Below are positions 1-16,242 of a DNA stretch of 46,399 bases, piece by piece. Source of the DNA: Schoenoplectus triqueter (lineage: Eukaryota > Streptophyta > Magnoliopsida > Poales > Cyperaceae); contig CAXKVV010000914.1 of the NCBI GenBank assembly GCA_964058805.1, positions 1 through 46,399 of the forward strand. Reading direction: 5' to 3'. Under the pieces are notes generated by a model, which did no database searches, was not told the DNA's origin, and saw only the letters and a list, made by a program, of their open reading frames with translations. The position numbers and the translations under genes are program-made. Within the stretch, counting starts at the first letter, position 1. The number at the start of each line of letters is the position of its first letter.

Positions 1-696
1 TCATGGTAGGTAAGTGTCATCCTTGCAAATTTAATTTTTTCTTGATCCTGAGTAAATTATCAAATATAATTACTCTTGTAATTATACTGCTAGCAGATAA
101 TCTTACTCTATCAAGGGGTCCAGTGATGCTATAACTCATATAGAAATACGAGGGACAATAGTACTTTTGGCAAACCATCTCTTCCTCCGCATAAGTTATG
201 TATACCGAAGAGCTACCTTTATAGCTACATTTTACGAATAACGTTTGGTAGAAATCACACACATACATATCTTATGTAGGAAAGATGAATACCTCATACT
301 TTAGAATTTAATACTGAACGAAAACATTAATGACACGAACACAATTCCATTTAATGTTTCATTCGAGATCTATCAAATACGATGTTCCGTGAACATCTAT
401 CTATGTGATTAAAATGACAACTCTTTGTCTATGATCTGTAAAACTTGACCATCATTTAATCCACATACTAACCTGATAACGGTTAATTAGTATTCCTACT
501 AATTATCTTGGTTAGTGACTTTTAAGAGTATATTCTATATTATGAAGTTTCACAATTTCAGTCATGAACTCGGAATGATTCATAAATTCAATAATACTCA
601 AGGAAACAAAATATCGTTTAAATATCCAATTCATGAACAAAGTTTTATATAACCAATTTATCGTATTATTGACTTCAAGATTATTACAAACTAACA
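1..696 (-). mobile_element. LTR fragment of a long-LTR copia family
   Basis: Read on the minus strand, this begins at 696 with TGTTAG, a typical copia LTR start, and runs off the window edge. It is homologous over several hundred bases to the solo LTR at 33492-35164. Shared landmarks are the block around 430-540 (matching 33650-33750 in reverse complement), the block near 320-350 (a variant of GGATTGTGTTTGTGTCAT), and the block at 1-120 with a CCCCTTGAT motif and a CAAGGATGACAC motif. No polypurine tract precedes 696, so this is a 5' LTR or solo LTR rather than a 3' LTR. The short ORFs inside it are not genes. Confidence 0.75.
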
Positions 697-989
697 TCAA
701 TAACCGTTGTTAAACTTAATCAACAACCGTTGTCAAAGATGTTTTCTCATAGTAATTAATAAGAGTAGCTTTATGCAATTGACCGGATTACTTCTTGAAA
801 AAATATGGTTCTTTAATCATTTTAAAACGAATTCATAACAACATTCATTTAGAAATATAATATCTTGATATTTGACACGTAATCACAAGTTGATCGTTGT
901 GACGTCAATATTGGTGTGGGTATAACTATCTTAGAAAAGGTACCCTATCTTTTTAATTAAAAAAAAACTTAGAAAGGTTGTTCACAATT
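697..989. other. AT-rich spacer, nothing identified
   Basis: No coding potential, RNA gene or clear repeat boundary was seen between the LTR fragment and the next MITE. Confidence 0.5.
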
Positions 990-1312
990 TAGGAGTTTCA
1001 ATTATTGATTTGACCCGACGGGTTAATTCGATTCAACATAAATCTGACTCGACTCGATATGATCTGAACATAAACGGATTGAGTATGAATTTAATTTTTT
1101 GAACCCGAGCCCAACCCGATTAATTATATTTTTTTAAAATAATTTTATAATTTAGTACTAGTTAAATTTTAAATATACACTAATTAAAATTAATTATAAA
1201 TTAATTAATATTTAATTATTTAAAATTATAAAAAATAATTTATAATGTTTTTACCCGAATTTAAACGGATCAGGTTAAGATCAGATCAAAAAATAATAAA
1301 ATAATATGACCC
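990..1312 (-). repeat. Decayed MITE, second copy of the 13120-13572 family
   Basis: The left end (a degenerate TAGGAGTTTCAATTAT followed by GACCCGACGGGTTAA) matches the reverse complement of the right end of the element at 13120-13572. The AT-rich core and the inner right part (an AATAATAAAATAATATGA motif followed by CCGA) also match in reverse complement. The right terminal inverted repeat cannot be found, so this copy is truncated or eroded. Its right boundary is approximate. Confidence 0.65.
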
Positions 1313-1486
1313 GACTCACTCTATATAGACAAGATGAATAATAATAGAGGAAATAATTTTTTTTTCTAATCATGAAATTGTTTAATCTTAATTAATGGTC
1401 CTGACATTTTTTTAAATATTGTATCTGCATTTTTTTTCACTTGAAATGAATTGTGAATCTGACCGGATATAAAATCCCACCGACCA

Positions 1487-1698
1487 GAGGCGGATCCATA
1501 TATGGGCAAGCTCAAATCAGTGTCTTAGATTAGAATTTTTTTTATTCTAACCTATTAAATAAGTTAATACATTAGATACAGTGCCCAGCTTGATTAAAAA
1601 ATTAGGCCTCTAAATGTAAGTAATTGAGTTATTTGTAAATTTGAACTAGAAATATCAAATATGTCTAGACTTATTTAAAAGCTGGATCTGCTCCTTTG
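1487..1698. repeat. Small inverted-repeat element (GGCGGATCCA ends)
   Basis: A GAGGCGGATCCA-type end near 1487 faces a degenerate TGGATCTGCTCC end near 1687-1698. The ends resemble the GGCGGATNC termini at 3776-4210 and, more loosely, 7652-7770. There is no coding capacity. No target duplication was found, so the boundaries are approximate. Confidence 0.4.
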
Positions 1699-2856
1699 TT
1701 ATATATTTTTTTTCTTTTTGCAACTACCCATTTATCTAGAAGGTCATGGTCTTAACGGAAATCTAGTCGCCCAGCAAGAACAACTTTGACCCAAATGGCA
1801 ATTTTGAAAATAAAATATATATTATTGTTGGGATTGTTGTCACTGAATCACTCAATCGGTGTCTCTATTGCCACACCAATTGGCCTTTCTTGGTACCCAA
1901 GAGGCGAAATCAAAATTTGTTTTCTTCGTTTATTTTCTTCTGTCGGAGAGTAGTAGAACAAAACATAAAAAATGATCTCACATTATGTGTCTGTCGTATA
2001 ATTTATGGAGCACATTTGAATAATAAATAGATGTATAAAAAAGATTGAAAATGGAAAATATTTGATGCAGCGTAATTTTACATGGAAAGTTATAGAATAG
2101 TCTATTACAGTATTACCACAAAAGTACAAAAAGAAAAACAATTTTTCCAAAGAGAATCAGTGATCCAATTTTCTTGGGCCTTGTCTGAGTAGTTGATCCA
2201 GGCTGGTACAGACAGGATACAAATTGGGCTTGGTCCGAGTGAGGCTAAAACAACCCCAAGATTTCAGCCCAAATGAAAAAGGGCGCGGAATTATTATTTA
2301 TGGGTGTTCCTAAGATTCATGGCCGTTGCAAATTATTTATTTGTAATCATTGAATTTCAACATATATTTAGATTTAATTATTATGTTATTTTTTCAACTA
2401 AAATCATAACAATGCTAATATTGTATTTTATGTGGACTTAATCAATTATATTGCCAATAAAAATTAACATCACCAATAAATAACCAAATGAGATATAAAA
2501 AGAAAAAAAAAATATCACTAGGAGTGTAGCTCTATATATTCAATTTCAATAATAAACTTCTACAATATGTTAGCATAAAATATAATCACACAGAATGCCA
2601 TGTAACTTTAGGATGTGGATAAGAAAATTGATAAAAATAATTAAATTTAAATACATATTAAAATTTAGTAATTAAAAATAAATAATTTAAAATTCAATAT
2701 AATTTTCATATGTCTCAGAAAATTTGCCCCATCTTGATCTTTGAAAGTTGAAACCTATAAAAAAAACTGTTCGGATTCTGGACCGGAGAAGATGGTATCT
2801 TTTTAATGTTCAAGTAATGAAGCACAGCCCTCACAAAGTTTCACGCGAAATTAAAA
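1699..2856. other. Intergenic, no gene seen
   Basis: AT-rich DNA without a reading frame above background and without a recognisable RNA gene or repeat boundary. Confidence 0.5.
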
Positions 2857-3125
2857 GGGTGGGATCACTATAATTTTGACAATAAATTCTAAAATAAATA
2901 TTAAAAATTTTTAAAAATAAAAATATATTATATTTTTCATTTATAAAATAAAAATATTTTAAATTTCATATAATTTTATTATCATTTGATAATTCATCAA
3001 AAACTGATAATTTATAAATGTTATAAATTATGTAAAATATTAATGATCTTTGATAAATGATAAAATAATAATGAAATTATATTAATTTTAAAATATTATT
3101 AATCCATTGTCAAGTGATCCCACCC
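2857..3125. repeat. MITE, family A, copy 1
   Basis: A 269-bp element with perfect 13-bp terminal inverted repeats, GGGTGGGATCACT at the left and AGTGATCCCACCC at the right. The subterminal TTTTGACAAT-like sequence and the central block (TTTGATAAN followed by a poly-A/T foldback) match the element in the kinase intron at 10455-10845. The interior is strongly AT-rich and roughly palindromic. There is no ORF. Confidence 0.75.
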
Positions 3126-3267
3126 AAATAAAGGGTTGAAAGGTGGAGGCCCTTTCTTCTCTCTTTTTGACCCCTACAAGTCTACAACACGTTGGTCTAC
3201 ACGTGTCATCTACCGGTTTAACGCGAAGAACCTATCTAATAACCACACGGTATTCATAACTCGCTGC

Positions 3268-3285
3268 CATCATCATCATCATCAT
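3268..3285. repeat. (CAT)6 microsatellite
   Basis: Six uninterrupted CAT units. Confidence 0.9.
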
Positions 3286-3775
3286 GTCAAATAAGAATTC
3301 CTATTTTGTTATTATAAATAACACAATAATGTAAAGTTTATTGATGGTATCAGGGCGGAGCTTTTTGAAAAAGAATGTTGGAGAGGATTGCTGTGTGTTA
3401 ACCATTTTATGGGTAACCGTCTCCTCACTTCACGTGATTCAAACCGAAAAATGAAGTTACTTCCACTTTTTATCTAATGTTTGTACATTATACATTAATT
3501 ATGAAATCATAATGTTGATTGAATTTAATGATATTTGAGTTAAGTCATTTTTAAGAGTTTTCTTTTTCGAGTAAAGGTATATCTTAACACTCATTTTTTG
3601 TGTTCATGAAGACTTAAACTAATGATCTCTTTCAAATCATTTTACTTAGTTATCACTTGAATTATTTCATTAATTTGTATCACAATTTAAGAGTTTTACG
3701 AGATAACTATTAAAATTAAAAGTTTGAAAGAGCCCGTACGTTTGAAAGTTTTGGATTATGATAATAATTGCACTC

Positions 3776-4210
3776 AAGGGCGGATGCACACTAGCCTAGG
3801 GGGAGCAGTGCCCCCCCTGGATTTTAAAAAACAGTGTTTTTCAGTAATACTTTCGGTAGTTTGCTCCCCCTGAAAATTATTTTTGCCCCTTCCTAGATTT
3901 GTCTGATTAATTTTATTGAGAAAAAAATATTTAATATCATGTATAATGAAATAATTATGTAAAGATATCAAAATATAAAGTTTTATAGACGAAAATTTTC
4001 TTCATCAATTTGATTATTTATTATTTTGAGCTTTATTTTATTATTATTTTTAATATATAAAATGTTATTATTCTAATAATTTTTTTATTAGGTAAGAATA
4101 TATATTAAATTATTATTTTTTTATTTAGTACCCGATTAGTTAATGGATTTAAACCCGATAAGCTATTACAATCCGATATTTGTCTCCTGACTAAAATCCT
4201 GCATCCGCCT
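3776..4210. mobile_element. MITE-like element with 12-bp flanking duplication
   Basis: The sequence ATAATTGCACTC occurs immediately before (3764-3775) and after (4211-4222) this 435-bp segment. The segment has inverted ends, AAGGGCGGATGCA at the left and TGCATCCGCCT at the right. It carries no transposase. A perfect flanking duplication and matching ends indicate a real insertion. The apparent 12-bp duplication is longer than the 8 to 9 bp usual for hAT or Mutator elements, so part of it may be chance or part of the original site. Confidence 0.75.
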
Positions 4211-4222
4211 ATAATTGCACTC

Positions 4223-5057
4223 CGACTTGAAGTGCAAATGTCTTAGACAGTGCTCAAGAATTTGACAGAAAAAAAGGGATAAAATGAAAAAGGAAGAGAA
4301 TAAGAGAAAGATAAGTATTTACAGGAGCGGATTGTATTATATATTTTTATTTTATGTGGAGTATTAATCATCTCTAATTTATTAATTTTAATATTCTAGT
4401 AACATAAATCCACATCTTATTCATACACTAAAATTTTGATTTCGCTCCCGAATATTTAGCCCTCCAAATTAGAGATGAATAAATTTGAAAGAAATAGGAT
4501 TAACCTCCTATCATCTTATTTCACCTCCCATAACATCCATAAATTTGAATTCGGGAGCAAGATTAAACATTATTATTCTATTCATTGTCTTCACCTCCCT
4601 CTCTTTCACCTCTTCCACCGAAATAGGAAGCACACCTTTCAAATATATTTTGTCACTTACAAAAATTTAATTTATATTGCTGAATAAATTGTTCATATAA
4701 AAAATTTATGAGATATAAAAAATTATTAATTTTAGAATTTTCTAAATATTCATTTCAGATTTTCTGAGATAACTCTAAAATTTAATTTATATTTTATTTG
4801 AGTCATTATTAATGTAACAACAATTTGCACTTAAATTTAATAATATAGAGTGAGATTTCTCATGAATCGTTGGCAGAACAAAAATACTAAACAAAATGAA
4901 AACGTGGTGGACCTGAAGGCGAGTGAGCGGACCCCTGGGCCCTAGCGGTCAATAAATAAGCAAGCAAATCTCGTACTAGGTTTGCTCTTTTCCACCGAAC
5001 CGAACCCTTATATGTCAAGGAACAAACTGACAGGGTGAAGAGGAACTCATGTCCTCA
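4223..5057. other. Intergenic, no gene seen
   Basis: Two short overlapping ORFs around 4475-4687 have no recognisable domain and no good start context. A 9-bp inverted pair (GCTCCCGAA near 4443 and TTCGGGAGC near 4549) may mark another small foldback remnant. Confidence 0.45.
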
Positions 5058-5063
5058 TCTATA

Positions 5064-5416
5064 TCTATATTATTATATAATAAAACAGTTAAGAATTAAA
5101 TAAATCTATTTTTTTTATCATTTTTTTAATTTTTTATATCTCAAAATATCAACCATCTAATGATTTACATAAATTTTAACTAATTAGACGAACATGATAG
5201 TGTTCATCATTTTATATTCCGCTCTATTTCTTTGCCATATAGAAGGAAATAAATTAAAGGTCGAGAGAAATCATATAAGATTATATCTGATATAGCATCT
5301 ATAATTGATCTTACATTTATTGATTATTTTCATATTAAAACGACGTATATATTATCATGTGATATTTTTTTATATCTAAATAAAAAATTTGCTGCAACAC
5401 GCGTGTACACAACTAG
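5064..5416 (+). mobile_element. Non-autonomous Helitron-like element
   Basis: The segment starts with TC directly after an A and ends in CTAG directly before a T, the A/T insertion signature of Helitrons. A perfect palindrome, ACACGCGTGT, lies six bases before the terminal CTAG and can form the expected 3' hairpin. The interior is AT-rich with no ORF, as in short non-autonomous Helitrons. A second possible start lies at 5058. Without a second copy the 5' end is tentative. Confidence 0.5.
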
Positions 5417-6077
5417 TATATACAAATTACTTAATTACAGTGGTTGTAGCTGTGGCGATTCTCTCTCTCCTGCAGTCATGCGCATGTTTTATGCATAGTA
5501 ACAACACTCGCGAATAATTCATTTTTCATTCATAGCCGGATATTTCACAAATAATTCGTCAGTTTAATATACAGTGCATTTTTTAGGACAAAAAAACGTT
5601 TTATTCGTAAATTATTCGGCAAAAAAACACACTATATATTATTTTATATAGAATTTTATAGTTTTTAATATATTTTTAATATTTTATCAATATAATATAT
5701 ATTTTATTTATATTATGTGAAACGAACTATTTCCGAATTATACCTGTATTATATCCGAACGTTAAATTTTAATCTTACCAAATAATTTCCGAATCATAAA
5801 CTTGTTACTATAATTATGTTGCTTCACCTCCTCAGTTCTCTACTTCGCCTTTTAGTCAGAGCAAGCAACGTTCCAAGGTACAAAATGTAGACTTGGTGCC
5901 AATCTATGAGAAACGAAAGAGATATTTTATTTTTTTGGTTCATGCCAAAGTGAGGTCGGAATTCAGTGTGCTTCTTTTATATATTTTTATTTTTATTTTC
6001 CCGTTTCCTTTTCGCCCGTTAGATTTTTTGTTTTTTCGGGCGGTTTGTAATATACTTTTTCGGTTTGTTATTTTTGA
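5417..6077. other. Intergenic, no gene seen
   Basis: The ORF at 5893-6117 translates to a phenylalanine- and isoleucine-rich product of AT-rich DNA and runs into the adjoining MITE. I see no coding evidence. Confidence 0.5.
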
Positions 6078-6350
6078 AGAAAAATATTATCTTATTATTT
6101 ATTTTAAAAATATATAAAAAATCTGAAAAATAGAAAAAAAATATAAATATGCTCTTTTATTTGAAACCGTTATAAATATTAGTGAAAAACCGTTAAATTT
6201 TATCAATCTTTGATGAAGTATCAAATATTAATGAAATTACATGAAATTTAACAGGCTATCAATCGACAAATAAAAAAACATATCTATAATATTTTTCTAT
6301 TTTTCGGATTTTTTTTTCTATTTTTTCGAAATAAATAACAGGATTATATT
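6078..6350. repeat. MITE, family A, diverged copy
   Basis: The interior matches the foldback in the kinase intron: a TTTGATGAAGTATCAAA palindromic centre flanked by ATGAAATTACATGAAATTT-like and CTATCAATC-like arms, with poly-A/T outer arms. The GGGNGGGAT ends found in the other two copies cannot be located, so the boundaries are approximate. It ends about 100 bases before the tRNA gene. Confidence 0.55.
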
Positions 6351-6445
6351 CTTCTCACAATAACAGCATATTTGGACCCTACTTTTTCGTGGGGCTTTGT
6401 AATATACTTCTATTGGAGAAAGTAATGAGTTCTTCTTGTCAAAAC

Positions 6446-6517
6446 GGGTCCATAGCTCAGTGGTAGAGCAATTGACTGCAGATCAATAGGTCACCGGTTC
6501 GAACCCGGTTGGGCCCT
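6446..6517 (+). tRNA. tRNA-Cys (anticodon GCA)
   Basis: A complete 72-base cloverleaf. The acceptor stem GGGTCCA pairs with TGGGCCC through one T-G wobble and leaves discriminator T, as expected for cysteine. The D arm has AGCTCAGTGGTAGAGC, which is also the A box. The anticodon loop CTGCAGA carries GCA, and the T arm CCGGTTCGAACCCGG is the B box. There is no intron. The CCA tail is not encoded, as is usual for nuclear genes. A CAA motif at about -10 (in TTGTCAAAAC) matches the plant Pol III start preference. Confidence 0.96.
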
Positions 6518-6535
6518 GTTGTTGTTATTATTAAC

Positions 6536-6540
6536 TTTTT
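6536..6540 (+). terminator. Pol III T-run terminator of tRNA-Cys
   Basis: The first run of five T residues lies 18 bases downstream of the tRNA 3' end, the standard RNA polymerase III stop. Confidence 0.8.
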
Positions 6541-8159
6541 CTAATTTCTTTTAATCTAGTTTTGCATTAATAAATAGTGATTGATTGGTGATTTTTATTG
6601 TCCATCTGTGATTTTTGTTACTTTACAAATTTCTCAAGTCTAAAACAATCAATATCGACTTTCAATCATTATTACATTAATTTAAACATACACAAATTGA
6701 AATTAGGGATTCCGATTGGCTAACTTGATTTTAAATAATTGAATAAGTTATGTTAAAGTGTATGAGTGAAATCAGTCCCATTAATTCTTATTGACAAATT
6801 AATTGGTGCCAGATTTGTATCAATCCCATCAATAAAATTTTGAAGAAAAGTTTTAGGTGCGCTGTAGTTGTTAGGAATTAGAATAATTATTAACTAACCA
6901 ATAGGAAAGTTGATGATTTTCCTTTAGGAAAAGAGATGAAATTTATGCGATTTGTTGTCTCGCTAAACAACTGAGCTGGGATTCCCTTGATTCTCCATTA
7001 CTTGGAAATAACAAACACGAAGTTTCATCTAGACTTACCCTTCGTAATTTCTCCTACTGAGAGTTCAAAATAATGAAGGTAAAAAAGAATTATGCTTATC
7101 ATGCAGGAACGGTATAAGACACATTTATTGACAGTAAACTTCAGCACGGAAATGAAGGATTCTTTGTTCGCTTTTATGAATATGCAGAAAGGTTTAATTG
7201 AAGTCATCTTCGGTTTACATTATAAGAAATTAACACAATAAAGTTTGATTTACATGTCTGACTAAATCCTGTTGCTGTACGTTAACGGTACATCAACCCT
7301 GCATGCCTTTGTCAAGTATCCTAGCTCTTCCGAATAAACAGTTGAAACTCCAAACTACCCCACAAAATAACAAATTTGGGGAAAGAATTTACAAAAATAT
7401 ATTAACTCAAAACGCAAAAAAACATAGCTATCTTGCTCTCAAAAATAAAAAATAAATACAAATGACAGCATCTTAAACAGACTACCATTCTAACCTTAGC
7501 TAAGAAATGTACAACCAAGTTGCTCAGTTTTGGTACCTGGCGAACTGAGGGAAATATCTTATAGAACTGCTAAATTCTAGTAGGCTTAGTGCTATATTCG
7601 GTCAATGGGTAATACAGGACTTCCGGCATTAAGCCAAAGACGGAGCTCTTAAGGGCGGAGATGGGCTCCAGCCCCCTATCACTTTGAAAATTAATATACC
7701 TGTCAAAGATTTATGATATTTTATAGTGTAATTATGATAATTTTGTCATTTCACCCAAGCTCTGCCCCTACATTGAGCCTTCAATGTGACTGGTCTATTA
7801 TTACATGGCTGTTGACACACTGTTGAAAGCAACCTTTTCTATAGGAACTGATCTTTACAACTGGCAAATAAAATGAAGAGGACAAGTGACTGCTACCTCA
7901 ACTTTTTTTTTTAATTTTCAACAAGAGCATAGATTTCACTTCTGTATAATTTACCAAATCTTGCTATGAAATTAAGTAATACCTATCACCTACTTTCAGA
8001 ATTGCCAATATATCTTGAACCACCCCGATCATAGAAATATCCCAACAGTAATTATGAAGTGCAAGTCATTGCTGGAGATTGCTTATATCCGCTACATGGA
8101 TAAAATGATGGCATGGAACTTCAAAAAGATCTAATTGTACCTACCTAAATCTGTGGCCA
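6541..8159. other. Downstream flank of the kinase gene, no separate gene
   Basis: This contains the 3' UTR of the minus-strand kinase gene (running down from 8159; its poly(A) site cannot be fixed from sequence) and the small repeat at 7652-7770. The short ORF at 7025-7207 has no support. Confidence 0.5.
7652..7770. repeat. Short inverted-repeat element
   Basis: The AGGGCGGAG left end faces CTCTGCCCCT at the right, about 120 bp apart, with an AT-rich middle. It resembles the GGGCGGATGC-ended element at 3776-4210 in its terminal bases only. No clear target duplication. Confidence 0.4.
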
Positions 8160-12625
<4,466 letters not shown>

Positions 12626-12654
12626 GGAGGATCAACGCAGCTTCCAATTTCGAA

Positions 12655-12690
12655 TCAGGATCGATCGATAGAGAAATCAGTGGCTCGCAT
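12655..12690 (-). other. Upstream ORF in the probable kinase 5' leader
   Basis: An ATG at 12690 opens an 11-codon frame that stops with TGA 29 bases before the kinase ATG, in a different frame. It matters only if transcription starts upstream of it, which the position of the likely promoter suggests. It could lower translation of the main frame. Confidence 0.4.
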
Positions 12691-12839
12691 GTTCCCCCGG
12701 GTCAAATCAGGCACGGCGCCAGTCAGAACTAGAGATGGCGCCTAATTGGGGATAACTGAGAAGAAAAGATTAGAACTTTGAATCAGGTGGAGGCAGGTTA
12801 CCGTCTCCGGTGGCGGCGGAGGAGACTTCTCCTGTGGAT

Positions 12840-12935
12840 CTCTCCGGCGATGGAAGAGGCGGAGAGAGAGAGAAAGGGAGAGATATCCCTGGAGAAGCTG
12901 TAAAAAAGTTTGCTATTTTAGTGGTAGCATTATAC
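12840..12935 (-). promoter_or_regulatory. Probable kinase core promoter with CT-rich patch
   Basis: On the minus strand a TATAAT-like box (12929-12934) is followed within 45-75 bases by a long CT-rich stretch at 12855-12885, like the Y-patches of plant core promoters. The predicted leader is then GC-richer and runs to the ATG at 12625. There is no direct evidence for the transcription start, and a 5' UTR intron is not excluded. Confidence 0.35.
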
Positions 12936-13119
12936 TGAATTTGAGATTTGCCGCGAAAAGAAATGTGTGAAGGGGGGAGAGGAAAGGGCCAGAGAGGATC
13001 AGGGGAAGTAATAACGGGAACTAGAGGAGATGAGCAAATAGGGGTTGCATCCAGCTAGACTTTTTTAAATCCACAAGAGAAGTGCACCAATGTTTAAATC
13101 CAACTTGAAATGTGTTGTG

Positions 13120-13572
13120 TTGGGGTGTCAATGGTCAAGTCGGATCAGATTCCGATCGGATCATATTATTTTATTATTATTTTTGACCTGATCTGATTTA
13201 ATTCGGATCAAAAAATCTTAATCCATACCCGACCCGATCGGGTCACGGGTCGACCCGATCCGTGTAAAATAATTAATTATTTATCAATTATTTTTATATA
13301 ATTTTAAGCAATTAAATATTGATTAATTTATAATTAATCTTAATTAGTATATAATTAGTGTAGATTTAAGCTTTAATTAGTACTAAATCATAAAATTATT
13401 TCAAAAATCATAATTAATCGGGTCGGGTCGGGTTGACCCAAACCTGACCCGATCTGATTCGAGTCAAAAAAATTAAATCCATATCTGACTCATTTATCTT
13501 TGGGTCATTTCGAGTCGGGTCGGGTTCAGATCGGGTTAACCCGTCGGGTCGGGTCGATAATTGACACCCCTA
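13120..13572. mobile_element. MITE, family B, with GGGGTGTCAAT ends
   Basis: The left end GGGGTGTCAAT (13122-13132) and right end ATTGACACCCC (13560-13570) are perfect 11-bp inverted repeats. Subterminal arms carry runs of GGGTCGGGTCGGGT-type sequence and its complement (CCCGACCCGAT), around an AT-rich core. This end structure is common among hAT-like MITEs of plants. A decayed second copy lies at 990-1312 in the other orientation. It sits roughly 200 bp beyond the probable promoter of the kinase gene. No clean 8-bp target duplication was found. Confidence 0.8.
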
Positions 13573-16200
13573 GCTATGTGCTATATTATAATAGAGTTGT
13601 CTTTCGGATTTCATTCTAAAAATAAATTATTAAATAAATAATTTGAAATTTAAGTTCATAAAATACTTTTATATAAAATTTATATTAAGCAAAACTTGAA
13701 TATATATTCTTTAAAGTTTAAAGATGTGTAATGAAAATAATAATAAATAGTATAATTAAATACACAAAAATTTATACATAATAACATAAAAAAATATTAT
13801 TATAAGTAATAAGCTGCACTTTAGATATATTGCATTTATTTATTTTAAATGAAGGGAGAGAATAACTATAAATAATTATCGAATCAAGGTAGATGAAAAG
13901 ATTTAAACAAAATCAATAGTAAAAAAACAAAATCGATGATATGATGTAGCTGAGATTTGAATATGTAAAATCTTTTTATATATTATTATAAATTAAAAAT
14001 ATAAATTTAATGCAAAATTTAGTGATCTCTCAGAAATTTACCATATATCTGATATCAAATATATTTCATAGTTTTTTGTTTCGTCCATGGTATGTATAAA
14101 TTTCTTTTTTGTTCAGCTGATCGGAATAATCCTCCTTATACTATCGTTTTCCCGAATACCAGAGAAAAAAAGAGTAAAAACTTAAAATCATATTTATTAT
14201 TATTTATTCAGAATCAGTCACGTGACACTGAAAATATAGTGTACGATGTAGTTTTATGAACGGACTTTGATAATGATTAACTTAAAATCTTAAAAATAAA
14301 ATTATGTATATATTATATTATTGAAATTACAAACTGATTGTTTTATATTCCACACAATTTAAGGGTCAATATCGTTTTATAAATAACATTAAAAAAATAC
14401 ATGAACCCGTAATAATCTAAAGTACTCTCAAGTTAATGATCTCTAATGCAAAATAAAATATTACTTAAATCGTATGAAATTTGAAATAAAAAAATATCTA
14501 CAAGATGAAAAAAATATGTCTATAAATATTCTTTTATTTTATATTTTTTATAAAAGCAGACAAACATCTGCATATTACCATTGCTTCTCGAAAATATCAC
14601 AAGTTCATACAAAAGTATAACATCTAACAGTGAACAGAAAACTAACGAAGTCCAAATTCTAAATTATATGAATCATAAATATTACATGTTTATTTATTTT
14701 TTATTTTTTATTTATTTATTTATTTATTATTATTTTTGTTCATCATCATCGTTATTATCATTGATATTTGAGATTTCTGATTATATGTTTTCAAATTGGG
14801 TTTCATTTCTAATTTATCCTAATTTATTAGAGATTAAAGGCTTTGTTGTTGTAACACAGATAAGTAAAATAACATGACATAATGCAACAACAAAGTATGA
14901 AAAAAAATATATAAATGACATAAGAAACTACGAGTCAAATGAAGCAAGCAAATGTACCCCTGAATATTCTTCTATTTTTAAGAATTATTAAGATTCTTTA
15001 GTTTAGTTGAAATTCATTGCCAAGTCGCTTGTTAATGGATCTCAACTTCATTTTTATCTTAGATATTGAAAAGTATGATTAATTTTTATTCTGTGAATGA
15101 GTAATATTTATGAACCTTGTCTTTTTTTACGATTTTCTGAATTTTGAAATATAAAAATATGATATATTCTTGAACTTCTCAATTTTATGCAAAAAATAGT
15201 ATATCTAGAATTTTTATGATTGGGTGAAATTTAAAGAAGAATATACATTTAGTATATATTTCTTATATTATATGGTATTTAGTGTCGTTTTCTGTTAAAC
15301 AAAATATTTTATAAGAATGGTTTTGTGCGTTTTATTTTCAATTCTTAAATCTTTAATCTTTTTTTTTCTTTACTACGTAAAGTACAAAATTAAATATAGA
15401 TTTTTCCCCCACTAGACAAAAGCATTGTATAATATTCAAACTCCTCTGAAAAAGAACGAAAAAGAAGATGCAATGGGCCATAAATACTGTACCGACTACC
15501 GAGGTCCGATGCTGCTAAAAATGACTTGATAGTAACATTACCCATTAAGCACCGTCCTTATTGGGAACAACTTGACAATGTTAAAAATTGAAAGCAACAA
15601 AACAATGAATGCCCGCTAATTAGGATTTAGTTTTCATTTTTTTTTTCCTTTGCTCTACTGGTCTATGATGTTGAAATTTCATGATCAGTATCTGTGTGAA
15701 ATTTTCTTTTTGAAAGAAATATCGATTGAAAAGTTATCTTTATGTCGTTCTGAGACCCGTCCCTAAAATCTGGGCATCAACTAACTTTCGTTATTTATTT
15801 ATTTGCTTTTATTTAATATATGCTCTGGCATAACTTTAAATGAATCGCACAATTTAAATTCTTAGTAATCACACGAAAAAAAACTAAATTTGTAAAAATT
15901 GTTTTTAAGTTTGCACTTTATATTATCATTTTTTGGTGAATACATAAATGTTAAACTAAAGGAGACAAATTTATTCACTATTAACATGGTGTTCAGTATG
16001 AATGATCATTTAATCAGTGACACCAACACTATCATTAAAGTCATGAGTTCAAATCCCAAGACATACTAGAGAGGGGATATTAACACCTTAAAACAATTGA
16101 ACGTTGGCCCGACTTTTAAGTAGGCCTTCAGAAAAACAATTGACACTTGAAGTTAAAGTTTAAAATTAATATTAATATTTAGACCATGTTCTTTAAAGAA
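13573..16200. other. Long AT-rich gene-free stretch
   Basis: No coding exon, RNA gene or complete element identified. The 98-residue ORF at 14581-14877 consists of AT-rich low-complexity codons. Confidence 0.5.
14691..14740. repeat. (TTTA)n-rich microsatellite
   Basis: A tract of TTTA/TTTTTA repeats ending in ATTATT units. Confidence 0.8.
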
Positions 16201-16242
16201 AACTCTCTCTCTATATATATACATAGAGAGAGAGTTTGACAG

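Noticed and set aside
17..268. 83-codon minus-strand ORF at the window start
   Set aside because: It lies within the LTR fragment, and the homologous LTR at 33492-35164 does not keep the frame open.
12757..12802. Short 5' UTR intron in the kinase leader
   Set aside because: GT and AG are present, but the span is only about 46 bases, shorter than plant introns normally are.
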